A DNA stretch of 7,223 bases from Muribaculaceae bacterium (GTDB lineage Bacteria; Bacteroidota; Bacteroidia; Bacteroidales; Muribaculaceae). How positions within the stretch are numbered: the first letter of the stretch is position 1; every line of letters begins with the position of its first letter. Under the pieces are notes generated by a model. That model ran no database searches and had not been told where the DNA came from. It saw only the letters and a program-made list of their open reading frames with translations. Of this stretch, positions 1 to 6,023 are shown piece after piece. The translations under genes and the position numbers were made by a program. The stretch is taken from positions 1-7,223 of the forward strand of contig VSPE01000082.1 of assembly GCA_009775225.1 (NCBI GenBank), in the 5' to 3' direction.

Positions 1-3
1 AAC

Positions 4-46
4 TGCCCGAAGCTGAATCGGTGTGCAGCACGGAATCAGTCGGGCA
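4..46. repeat. Inverted repeat / hairpin 1 of 3
   Basis: Bases 4-10 (TGCCCGA) are perfectly complementary to 40-46 (TCGGGCA). Inside, CTGA at 13-16 pairs with TCAG at 36-39, TC at 18-19 with GA at 33-34, and GTG at 21-23 with CAC at 29-31, leaving a 5-base loop at 24-28. The result is an imperfect stem-loop with small bulges. No T-tract follows, so it is not an intrinsic terminator. Confidence 0.6.
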
Positions 47-62
47 ACCGGTAAACAGCACA

Positions 63-115
63 AGGCGATGTGCCGTGTCTGTGGATCCGCGGGCCACTGA
101 CACGGCTTATCGCCT
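63..115. repeat. Inverted repeat / hairpin 2 of 3
   Basis: Arm 63-69 (AGGCGAT) pairs perfectly with 109-115 (ATCGCCT). After a symmetric 2x2 internal loop, 72-79 (GCCGTGTC) pairs perfectly with 99-106 (GACACGGC). After a single mismatch, GTGG at 81-84 pairs with CCAC at 94-97 around a 9-base loop. That gives 19 base pairs in a 53-base element, far more than chance would produce. No downstream T-run is present. Confidence 0.75.
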
Positions 116-131
116 GAATCATCACATCATC

Positions 132-217
132 TGGGAGCAAGCGGTGGTGATAAGGTTGTGTGAGGCAATACGCCCCGCGTACTGCCTCACGCTCCTGTCG
201 CCACGGCTTGCAAACCA
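132..217. repeat. Long imperfect hairpin 3 of 3
   Basis: The tip is nearly perfect: GTGAGGCA (160-167) pairs with TGCCTCAC (183-190), and after one mismatch TACGC (169-173) pairs with GCGTA (177-181) around a CCC loop. The stem continues outward with mismatches and G-T pairs: GCAAGC (137-142) with GCTTGC (206-211), GTGG (144-147) with CCAC (201-204), and TGG (132-134) with CCA (215-217). In all, more than 30 pairs form in 86 bases. It lies 16 bases after hairpin 2, the same distance that separates hairpins 1 and 2. Confidence 0.75.
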
Positions 218-277
218 CTCGGCACCCATAGACGCCCGTAAAACGCACATTTATCAAATGCAAAGTGAATTATTTAT

Positions 278-292
278 AGGCTATAATAGCCT
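278..292. promoter_or_regulatory. Short dyad upstream of promoter, possible operator
   Basis: AGGCTA (278-283) is the exact reverse complement of TAGCCT (287-292), with TAA between. Its centre lies about 27 bases before the candidate -7 box at 312-319, so about 40 bases before the expected transcription start. That is a usual position for an activator site that helps a promoter with a poor upstream element. A binding role is inference only. Confidence 0.3.
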
Positions 293-311
293 TAATCCCA
301 AATATTATGAT

Positions 312-319
312 TAACTTTG
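312..319 (+). promoter_or_regulatory. Candidate Bacteroidales -7 box (TAACTTTG)
   Basis: TAACTTTG matches the Bacteroides primary-sigma -7 consensus TAnnTTTG at every fixed position. No clear TTG-type -33 element is found 19-21 bases upstream, so the promoter may be weak or activator-dependent, perhaps through the dyad at 278-292. Transcription would start near 323-326 and give a leader of about 250 nt before the first gene at 577. The same bases plus the next C form TTAACTTTGC, which also resembles the GTAnnTTTGC core used by CTnDOT-type integrases. Confidence 0.5.
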
Positions 320-323
320 CGAC

Positions 324-343
324 TGATAGACTCCTGTCTGTCA
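324..343 (+). other. 5' stem-loop of the predicted operon transcript
   Basis: TGATAGAC (324-331) pairs with GTCTGTCA (336-343) over eight positions, one of them a T-G pair, with a TCCT loop. It falls almost exactly at the predicted transcription start, so it would form a hairpin at the 5' end of the message. Such hairpins can protect mRNA from decay, but that role is inferred here. Confidence 0.4.
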
Positions 344-415
344 CGACATTTTGGAAAATAAGAAGCGTTATGCTCATCTTGTTTGTTGAAAACGTAGGAA
401 ATTTTCAAAACGATG

Positions 416-442
416 CAAGAGATAGCATAGTGGTTCTCACGC
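416..442 (+). repeat. Imperfect direct repeat, copy 1
   Basis: This copy shares with 499-525 the blocks GCATAGT and CTCACGC, separated by 4 bases here and 3 in the other copy, plus a similar CAA-rich start. TATAG follows both copies (444-448 and 531-535). This copy is built into the hairpin 427-461. It may be a regulator-binding site or the remnant of a local duplication. Confidence 0.4.
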
Positions 443-498
443 GTATAGCGTGGGCTACTATTGTTACATCTGCATCAAAGGTTTCCTACGACCATCAA

Positions 499-525
499 CA
501 AAGACGTGGCATAGTTGGCTCACGC
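499..525 (+). repeat. Imperfect direct repeat, copy 2
   Basis: This is the second copy of the leader repeat, starting 83 bases after the first and ending 52 bases before the first gene. GCATAGT is at 509-515 and CTCACGC at 519-525. The strong internal hairpin of copy 1 is not kept, so any shared function would depend on primary sequence. Confidence 0.4.
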
Positions 526-576
526 TTCTTTATAGTAACTTAACTCTCTTTGAGTCACCGGGAGATTCTGGCATGT

Positions 577-1299
577 ATGAAAAAGATATTGCTTCCATTA
601 TCAGTTTTCGGTTTGATGTTGTTATCAGCGTGCAGCGATGACAATACGGTTTTCAACGAGCCGTCGCCTATCCGCGCCTATGAGACCGATGCAGAGATAT
701 TGGCTCAGTTTGTTGATGTGGATAACGCCACAGGTGCGTTTTTCATCAATCCCGATAAGAAGATCACAGCCTCCGACTATGTGGTAAACCGTAGCCGAGA
801 GGAGTTGATGATGGTAAACTCTGTGAACCGGGACAAGTTCACACGCGATATGGAAGACGTCAACGGGGTGCTCCGCACGGTCAAACAATCTGGCATATCA
901 ACGGCTATCATTTATTCAACCTATTTTTCTGACAAACTTATCGAAGGAAGCACCAACGGAACTTTTGAAATAGAACGCTTGGCACCACAGTCCAAAGGGG
1001 GCAGCACACTCGCTCAAATGGTGGTGACTTCTGAAGGAAGCGATGCGAGACAGTTTTATGCACCTCTATATATGACGATGAATTTATCGGCCAACAGTGC
1101 TTCAAAGTTCTATCTGTATCAGATTTCTTTGGGAGACACAACAAATCCCGATGCCGGAATATTGATTGTCGCAGGGTTGAATACACCCCAACCGTGCCAT
1201 TCTTATACTATTACCAATAACGGCAATTCCGATTGGCTTTCAGTCAAAGGCATGAATCTTGTCGGTGACGGAACGCTCTCCGTTTCATTTTCACAATGA
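577..1299 (+). CDS. Surface-type lipoprotein, unknown family
   Basis: This encodes a 240-aa predicted lipoprotein. ATG 577 is chosen because it gives a standard signal peptide (MKK, hydrophobic core to residue 16, lipobox L-S-A-C with lipidated Cys19). The in-frame TTG at 550 would only add an unlikely tail before it. The mature protein begins C-S-D-D-N. Acidic residues just after the lipidated cysteine are the known Bacteroidota lipoprotein export signal, so display on the cell surface is likely. The rest contains alternating hydrophobic stretches, for example around 105-120, 160-185 and 193-200, suggesting a mainly beta fold, and it has only one further cysteine (207). I do not recognise the family, and it does not look like SusD. 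It is first in a tight operon with two barrel proteins, which suggests an accessory role to them. Its stop overlaps the next start by 4 bases. Confidence 0.85.
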   Translation: MKKILLPLSVFGLMLLSACSDDNTVFNEPSPIRAYETDAEILAQFVDVDNATGAFFINPDKKITASDYVVNRSREELMMVNSVNRDKFTRDMEDVNGVLRTVKQSGISTAIIYSTYFSDKLIEGSTNGTFEIERLAPQSKGGSTLAQMVVTSEGSDARQFYAPLYMTMNLSANSASKFYLYQISLGDTTNPDAGILIVAGLNTPQPCHSYTITNNGNSDWLSVKGMNLVGDGTLSVSFSQ

Positions 1300-1751
1300 A
1301 GGCGTTATTTATCTCTCTCTGCCTTTCCTTATTGATGATATTGTCGTCATGCGAAGGGCGAACCGGCTACCTTGATGAAGGTCAGCAGAACACTGTCGCC
1401 ATGCTCACTGATGTGGAATGGCTTGTTGTGTATGTCGATTACAGTATTAGCAATGAACAGACATTTGATGATGAAACCAATATCTATTCATTCGGCAGAG
1501 ACACCAAGGGCTGGACTGCGACAGGCTCCCTGAAAGATCCGTCTATCAAGAAAGATGTCAGATATTTCCAATGGACTTTCACCACGGAGAATTACGCTGT
1601 TATTTACATGACCGGGAACTCCACAGATGGATACTGGATGATCGAGAAACTGACACCTGACGAACTATGGGTTGTAATTACGGCTTCTGATCCTGTTTTA
1701 TATCCCAACCAGTATAAAACTTATTACAAACTCAAAGCCCGCAAAAGATAA
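1296..1751 (+). CDS. Small lipocalin-like lipoprotein
   Basis: This encodes a 151-aa predicted lipoprotein. The signal peptide runs to residue 18, with lipobox L-S-S-C and Cys19 lipidated. The next residues (E-G-R-T) lack an acidic run, so a periplasm-facing anchor is more likely than surface display. The mature part resembles small Bacteroidetes lipocalin-like domains: a single Trp on the first strand (W42), a Y-S-F-G turn (64-67), a W/F-rich strand (F91, W93, F95), and the hallmark YWMIEKLTPDELWV segment at 113-126, where a strand leads into L-T-x-x-E-L. Lipocalin-like folds often hold a hydrophobic ligand, but none can be named here. ATG 1296 overlaps the previous TGA in an ATGA junction, pointing to translational coupling. 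The next gene starts 12 bases after the stop. Confidence 0.85.
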   Translation: MKALFISLCLSLLMILSSCEGRTGYLDEGQQNTVAMLTDVEWLVVYVDYSISNEQTFDDETNIYSFGRDTKGWTATGSLKDPSIKKDVRYFQWTFTTENYAVIYMTGNSTDGYWMIEKLTPDELWVVITASDPVLYPNQYKTYYKLKARKR

Positions 1752-1763
1752 TAAAACTTAACA

Positions 1764-3848
1764 ATGGCAAAGATTATCACATCAATCATATTGTCGGCAG
1801 TCGCAATAATTCCTGTGTATGCGCAGGAACAGGCCGACACGCTAAAGACACAAGAACTGAATGAGGTCATTGTTGAAGCACGCAACCAGCGACTCGGAGC
1901 CGAGGTTTCAACGTATATACCAACGGCAAAGCAGAAGAATGCGTCACAGACTGCCGCAGATTTATTGAATCGTATGGCTATCCCTCAACTGAGGATTTCG
2001 CCTAATGATGAAATAAAGGACATGGCAGGCAAAAGCGTGGATGTGTTCATTGATTTTCTCCCGGCTTCCAAAGAAGACTTGGACGGTATGCGTATGCAGG
2101 ATGTCAAGAAAGTGGAATACTATGATTTTCCTACCGACCCTCGTTTTCTCGGAAAGGCACACGTGGTAAATTTCGTTATGCAGAAATACGAATATGGCGG
2201 ATATGTGAAAGTATATGGTTGGGAGAACACTTCCAATGCGGGACAAGCCAGTGTATATGGCAAACTGCAATATAAAAGTATGACGTTTGATATAGCTGGT
2301 GGTGCGTTCTATCTAAATGAGAAACATGCGGGAAGCGACATTTACGAAACTTTCCGTCTGCCACAGGCCGACGGCTCACTTAAAATCTTTGAGCGCAATT
2401 CCATTCAAAAGGCATCGAAATGGAAAGACCATACTTATTGGCCCACATTCAAGGCACTTTATTCATCGGACAAAATCACTATTCAGAATGTGATTGGGGC
2501 CGATTTCAACCAGACACCGATAAATGAACAATCAGGATTAATACAGTATTCTCCAGAAGTGTCGCAACGCGCGGATTATTACAACAACTCGACCAGTCGC
2601 GTAAACTCTCTTTCCTACAACGGCTATTGGAATTTCATACTCAATGAGAAGAACTCCATAACTTTCTCACCGGCTTATTCTTATTCGCACACGAATACGG
2701 GCAGCCGATATGAGGAGGACGGCAAAGGTGAATATGATAATGCGGCAAAAGATGATTCTCACCAATTCAAGGCCAATCTGACCTATACGCACTCATTCGG
2801 CAAGTGGGGCAGTGTCAATGCAATGCTCCAGACGATAATCACTACAAACAACACCACCTACTCAGGAACGGCTAACACGAGCGACAACGCCCATATATAT
2901 CGCGTCGGTCCCGGTGTGCAGTATAGCCTTACGAAAGGGAAAGTATATGGCATGGTGGGATTCGGTTATCACTGGGACCGACAGGAATACTTAGACTACA
3001 AGGATAACTCAGCAGCTCCGTGGATTGACTTTTCATTACAATACTCTCCTAATGACTGTCATTCCATTCGTGGAGAATTTCACCATATGAAGTCCATCCC
3101 CTCGTCAAGTTACCGTTCTGCCGCTGTTATACAGAGTAATCCGCTGATGAGCTACACGGGCAATCCAAACTTGGTTTCATACGGCAGTTATGATGCAGGA
3201 ATCAATTATTCGTTTGTTCCCAGTAATAAATTCAGCCTGTCGGCATTTGCCACTACCTGGATTGTTGACAATCGATATGTTTATGATTACACGCCGACGG
3301 AGACAGGGATATTGCGAACCATCAAACAACCGGGAGGTTCTTACTCTCAATGGAATTACGGTGTTTATGGCACTCTAAGGCTCTTTGATCGTAAGCTGCA
3401 ACTAACGGCACAGCTAAATGCCACTTCTGTACACAACGGAGAACCATATAATCTGAACAAAACGCATTTTGTCTATGCGTTTCAGGCAAACTACTTTCTC
3501 GGAAATTGGACTTTCTCTGGCCTGTATTACTCACCACAAGGATACCCCGATGGCTGCATGGTGGGCACTTGGATGAAAACAAAAGCCTTTTACAGACTTC
3601 AGGCCGGGTGGTCAAACTCTACTTGGAATTTCCAACTGCAACTCGCAAATTTCGCCCGTTGGCATTGGCGTAGCGACAAAAGCGTGATGCACAGCAAGTA
3701 TTACGACAAGATTGAACAGACTTACTCAATCAACGACCATGCCCTTGCACGATTGGCTGTAACATACACCTTCGGATTCGGTAAGAAAGTTGAACGAGGA
3801 AATGAAGCATCGCAACAATCAGGTGTCAACTCAGGTATATTAAAATAG
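1764..3848 (+). CDS. TonB-receptor-like outer-membrane barrel protein (copy 1)
   Basis: This encodes a 694-aa predicted outer-membrane protein. Residues 1-20 form a Sec signal peptide ending V-Y-A before QEQ. Residues 30-40 (QELNEVIVEAR) look like the start of a TonB-dependent receptor plug. The plug continues with A-D-L-L-N-R (65-70) and a segment at 92-140 containing KKVEYYDFP and V-N-F-V-M, matching the usual plug end. From about 145 onward the sequence is rich in alternating aromatic and polar beta strands and ends with YTFGFG, as expected for a 22-strand barrel of the outer-membrane beta-barrel family PF14905. The N-terminal carboxypeptidase-regulatory-like domain common in this family is absent. 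A tail of about 20 residues after the last strand ends S-G-I-L-K. Substrate is unknown, and TonB-driven import is inferred from family. It is a paralogue of the next gene, 6 bases away. The start has A-rich upstream DNA and no Shine-Dalgarno sequence. Confidence 0.88.
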   Translation: MAKIITSIILSAVAIIPVYAQEQADTLKTQELNEVIVEARNQRLGAEVSTYIPTAKQKNASQTAADLLNRMAIPQLRISPNDEIKDMAGKSVDVFIDFLPASKEDLDGMRMQDVKKVEYYDFPTDPRFLGKAHVVNFVMQKYEYGGYVKVYGWENTSNAGQASVYGKLQYKSMTFDIAGGAFYLNEKHAGSDIYETFRLPQADGSLKIFERNSIQKASKWKDHTYWPTFKALYSSDKITIQNVIGADFNQTPINEQSGLIQYSPEVSQRADYYNNSTSRVNSLSYNGYWNFILNEKNSITFSPAYSYSHTNTGSRYEEDGKGEYDNAAKDDSHQFKANLTYTHSFGKWGSVNAMLQTIITTNNTTYSGTANTSDNAHIYRVGPGVQYSLTKGKVYGMVGFGYHWDRQEYLDYKDNSAAPWIDFSLQYSPNDCHSIRGEFHHMKSIPSSSYRSAAVIQSNPLMSYTGNPNLVSYGSYDAGINYSFVPSNKFSLSAFATTWIVDNRYVYDYTPTETGILRTIKQPGGSYSQWNYGVYGTLRLFDRKLQLTAQLNATSVHNGEPYNLNKTHFVYAFQANYFLGNWTFSGLYYSPQGYPDGCMVGTWMKTKAFYRLQAGWSNSTWNFQLQLANFARWHWRSDKSVMHSKYYDKIEQTYSINDHALARLAVTYTFGFGKKVERGNEASQQSGVNSGILK

Positions 3849-3854
3849 AATTTA

Positions 3855-5912
3855 ATGGCAAAAATTATCACATCAATAATATTGTCGGCTGTCGTAACAA
3901 TTCCTGTATATGCACAGGAGCAACCGGACTCCATCAAAACGCAGGAGTTGAAGGAGGTTGTGATAAACGCCTCGTACTTGACACGTGAGGATGATCATAT
4001 CTCTGCCATTCCTACAAAGGAGCAGCGTAAACATGCTGTCAGCGGATATGATTTGTTGCGTAATCTGATGATTCCGGGTATTTCGGTTAACCGAACAACG
4101 GGCAGCGTAACAACACCAGCAGGTTCTGCAACAATCTATATTGATGGACGTGAGGTGGATTTCCGTGAGGTGCAGTCTTTGAGACCGAAGGATATTGCCC
4201 GTGTGGAATATTTCGACCTTCCGACAGGCAAGTACTCTAAAGACGCAGCCGCAATAAATTTTGTATTGAAAACTCTCAATAACGGTGGTTATACACAGTT
4301 GGATGCCATGCAGGGATTGGGGTATTTGAACGGTGACTACAATCTGATTTCAAAATATGTTGTCGGTACAAAGAGCATAAACCTCTGGGCTGGATACTCG
4401 CTTGAAAATCCTAAATCCACGCTTGATAAAACCGAATCATTCAATTTTGAGGACGGCATATTGAACAGAGGCAATATCTATTCTAATGTCGGGAACCGTG
4501 ATTCTGAAGAATATGTGCAGGCCTCGATAAGCAACAGAGGTAATACATACATCTGGATGCTTCGGGGTGGTATGGCATGGACAGATAGCAGAAATGACGT
4601 CGGCAATGGAATAGTCAATTATTGGCTGACAGATGCAGCTTTCAACGATGGTGACGTTGTAAATCGACATAGTAAAAACAAGACTATGCGTCCGAGCTTG
4701 TATTTCTTTGGAATGCACACATTTTCAGAAAACAAGAGACTTGATTATGTGGCTGACGCATATTATTCCAGAAATGACTTTAACAGGCAATATAAAGACA
4801 ATGACGCCTTATACAAGTCTTTGGTTAAAGAAGATTACTGGTACACAAAGTTGAACGCCAACTATTCATGGACTCTCAGTCACCATAACAGCCTTGTTTT
4901 CACATTCTATGAGTTCCTGAGAGTAAGTGATTCTGATTATTCCGGTACTGCGGCATACAATCAGAATCTCCGTTCTTCTGAAACTATCCTGTTTGTTGAC
5001 TACTCCCAGCGTTTGGGGCGGTTCTTCTATGACATCAATCCCGGCTTGTCGTTCCTCACATATCGGCTGAAAGGTATGAAATCGATTAACCACCTCACAC
5101 CACGTCTTCAAGCAAGAGCGGCATATATGATTGATCGTAAGCAACAGTTGCAATTCGCTTTTGCGTTGGGTAACACATATCCAAGAATCAACACCATAAA
5201 CAATGTTGAGCAGCAGATTGACCCAATAATCATTCTGAAAGGAAATCCAGACATGGATAACTCCATATTGCTCAGCCCACGCTTGAGTTATAATCTGAAC
5301 CTTAATAAAATCGCGTTGCAAGCCGGTGTGTCGTATTTCTATCAGAATCATTCCATTATCTCCGACTATTACATCAGGGAGGGCAATCTGATAAGTACAT
5401 TCCGCGATGATTGTATCTACCATAAGCCGGGAGCGGATTTGTCTTTGACATACAAGCCATCCAACGCCCTCAATATAAATATCTCCGGACAATGGAGCGA
5501 GCAACTGGCACGAGGAGGAGTCGAACACCGCAACCTGTCGGCATTTACCGGAAGCGCAACTGTAAATTACTATGTCGGGGACTTCTCTTTTGGTGCATGG
5601 GTGTCAACGCCAACAAGAGATTTGGTTGACAGCCAGATACGGAGAAAGACCTACTGGCAGTATCAACTTTCGGCGATGTGGACTCACGACCATTGGGCGA
5701 TAGAAGCCAACGCCAATAATCTATTCCTCATGCACAACCGCATCATAGATGAATTGAACACTCCCTCATACTCATATAAACAGACTAACTGGAATCGACA
5801 ATATAATCAATACGCCACCCTTAAAGTGGCATATACTATTGATTATGGTAAGAAGACTTCAAAATCTCCCTCTTACGAACACAACGATTCTGAAAGTGCA
5901 ATCTTGAAATAA
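3855..5912 (+). CDS. TonB-receptor-like outer-membrane barrel protein (copy 2)
   Basis: This encodes a 685-aa predicted outer-membrane protein, the tandem paralogue of the preceding gene. Signal peptide residues 1-20 differ from copy 1 at only two positions (14 and 15), and 30 of the first 40 residues are identical. The plug is more canonical than in copy 1: I-Y-I-D-G-R-E (94-100), RPKDIARVEYFDLP (110-123) and AAAINFVLKT (131-140). The rest is a long run of amphipathic beta strands, ending in a final strand near YATLKVAYTIDYG and a polar tail that closes S-A-I-L-K. Apart from signal peptide, plug landmarks and C-terminus, it has diverged widely from copy 1, so the two probably differ in ligand or partner. 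No regulatory-like N-terminal domain is present. It is the last gene of the operon, and a strong terminator begins 22 bases after its stop. Confidence 0.88.
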   Translation: MAKIITSIILSAVVTIPVYAQEQPDSIKTQELKEVVINASYLTREDDHISAIPTKEQRKHAVSGYDLLRNLMIPGISVNRTTGSVTTPAGSATIYIDGREVDFREVQSLRPKDIARVEYFDLPTGKYSKDAAAINFVLKTLNNGGYTQLDAMQGLGYLNGDYNLISKYVVGTKSINLWAGYSLENPKSTLDKTESFNFEDGILNRGNIYSNVGNRDSEEYVQASISNRGNTYIWMLRGGMAWTDSRNDVGNGIVNYWLTDAAFNDGDVVNRHSKNKTMRPSLYFFGMHTFSENKRLDYVADAYYSRNDFNRQYKDNDALYKSLVKEDYWYTKLNANYSWTLSHHNSLVFTFYEFLRVSDSDYSGTAAYNQNLRSSETILFVDYSQRLGRFFYDINPGLSFLTYRLKGMKSINHLTPRLQARAAYMIDRKQQLQFAFALGNTYPRINTINNVEQQIDPIIILKGNPDMDNSILLSPRLSYNLNLNKIALQAGVSYFYQNHSIISDYYIREGNLISTFRDDCIYHKPGADLSLTYKPSNALNINISGQWSEQLARGGVEHRNLSAFTGSATVNYYVGDFSFGAWVSTPTRDLVDSQIRRKTYWQYQLSAMWTHDHWAIEANANNLFLMHNRIIDELNTPSYSYKQTNWNRQYNQYATLKVAYTIDYGKKTSKSPSYEHNDSESAILK

Positions 5913-5934
5913 AAACAGCAAATCATACTATATT

Positions 5935-5965
5935 CGGCTCCTGGCACGATGTCGGGAGCCGTTTT
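5935..5965 (+). terminator. Rho-independent terminator of the four-gene operon
   Basis: CGGCTCC (5935-5941) pairs with GGAGCCG (5955-5961). The stem continues inward through T-G, G-C, G-T, C-G and A-T pairs to a CGA loop (5947-5949), 12 pairs in all, followed directly by TTTT. It lies 22 bases after the stop at 5912 and 58 bases before the next start, so it marks the operon end. Any transcription of the next gene would need read-through or its own promoter. Confidence 0.85.
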
Positions 5966-6023
5966 CAATAAACCATCATAGCCGTTATAAGTCATAACAT
6001 TATAAACATAAGAAAAATAGCAG

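Larger units (their letters stand above)
1..245. other. GC-rich, gene-free structured segment
   Basis: Hand count gives about 142 G+C in the first 240 bases (59%), against 18 of 60 in 241-300 (30%). No convincing gene is present. One forward frame is open from base 3 to the stop at 312-314, but its translation has no recognisable motif, and the frame runs straight through three long hairpins and on into AT-rich DNA. Nearly all of the segment folds into the three consecutive stem-loops listed separately (4-46, 63-115, 132-217). It could encode a structured non-coding RNA, be a folded single-strand DNA site (transfer or replication origin, or a recombination site), or be the non-coding end of a mobile element. 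The sequence does not decide between these. Confidence 0.6.
320..576 (+). other. Long untranslated leader upstream of the operon
   Basis: The 257 bases between the -7 box and the first start codon hold no convincing gene; the short open frames here lack plausible protein features. Visible structure includes the hairpin at 324-343, a hairpin at 427-461 (ATAGT pairing with ACTAT on the outside, CACGC with GCGTG near the tip), and an imperfect direct repeat (416-442 and 499-525). No stem followed by a T-run was seen, so there is no evident attenuator. I recognise no known riboswitch. Confidence 0.4.

Noticed and set aside
4..217. Integron attC array
   Set aside because: The hairpins look superficially attC-like, but the conserved outer boxes of the RYYYAAC / GTTRRRY type are not at the stem bases, and there are no cassette genes between them.
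36..263. 75-codon reverse-strand open frame in the left flank
   Set aside because: It lies opposite the hairpin array, has no family resemblance or start context, and mirrors GC-rich palindromes.
3..314. Open forward frame from the left edge to a stop at 312-314, possibly the 3' end of a gene
   Set aside because: The translation has no recognisable motif. It crosses three long hairpins and continues without a break from 59% into 30% G+C DNA, which suggests chance openness in a GC-rich stretch. An upstream gene end cannot be fully excluded.
456..463. Second promoter box TACTATTG
   Set aside because: One fixed position differs from TAnnTTTG and no -33 element is visible; it also lies within a hairpin arm. 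Too weak to list.
4866..5528. 220-codon reverse-strand open frame inside the second barrel gene
   Set aside because: It is the shadow of a well-supported barrel gene, with no signal peptide or domain resemblance and no plausible promoter or neighbours on that strand.
5905..5936. Promoter for the last gene (TTG at 5905-5907 region and TATATTCG at 5929-5936)
   Set aside because: The -7 box is imperfect and lies just upstream of, and overlapping, the strong terminator, so its transcript would be stopped at once.
5984..5998. Dyad GTTAT/ATAAC upstream of the last gene as an operator
   Set aside because: Only five AT-rich pairs with no associated promoter box; expected by chance in such DNA.
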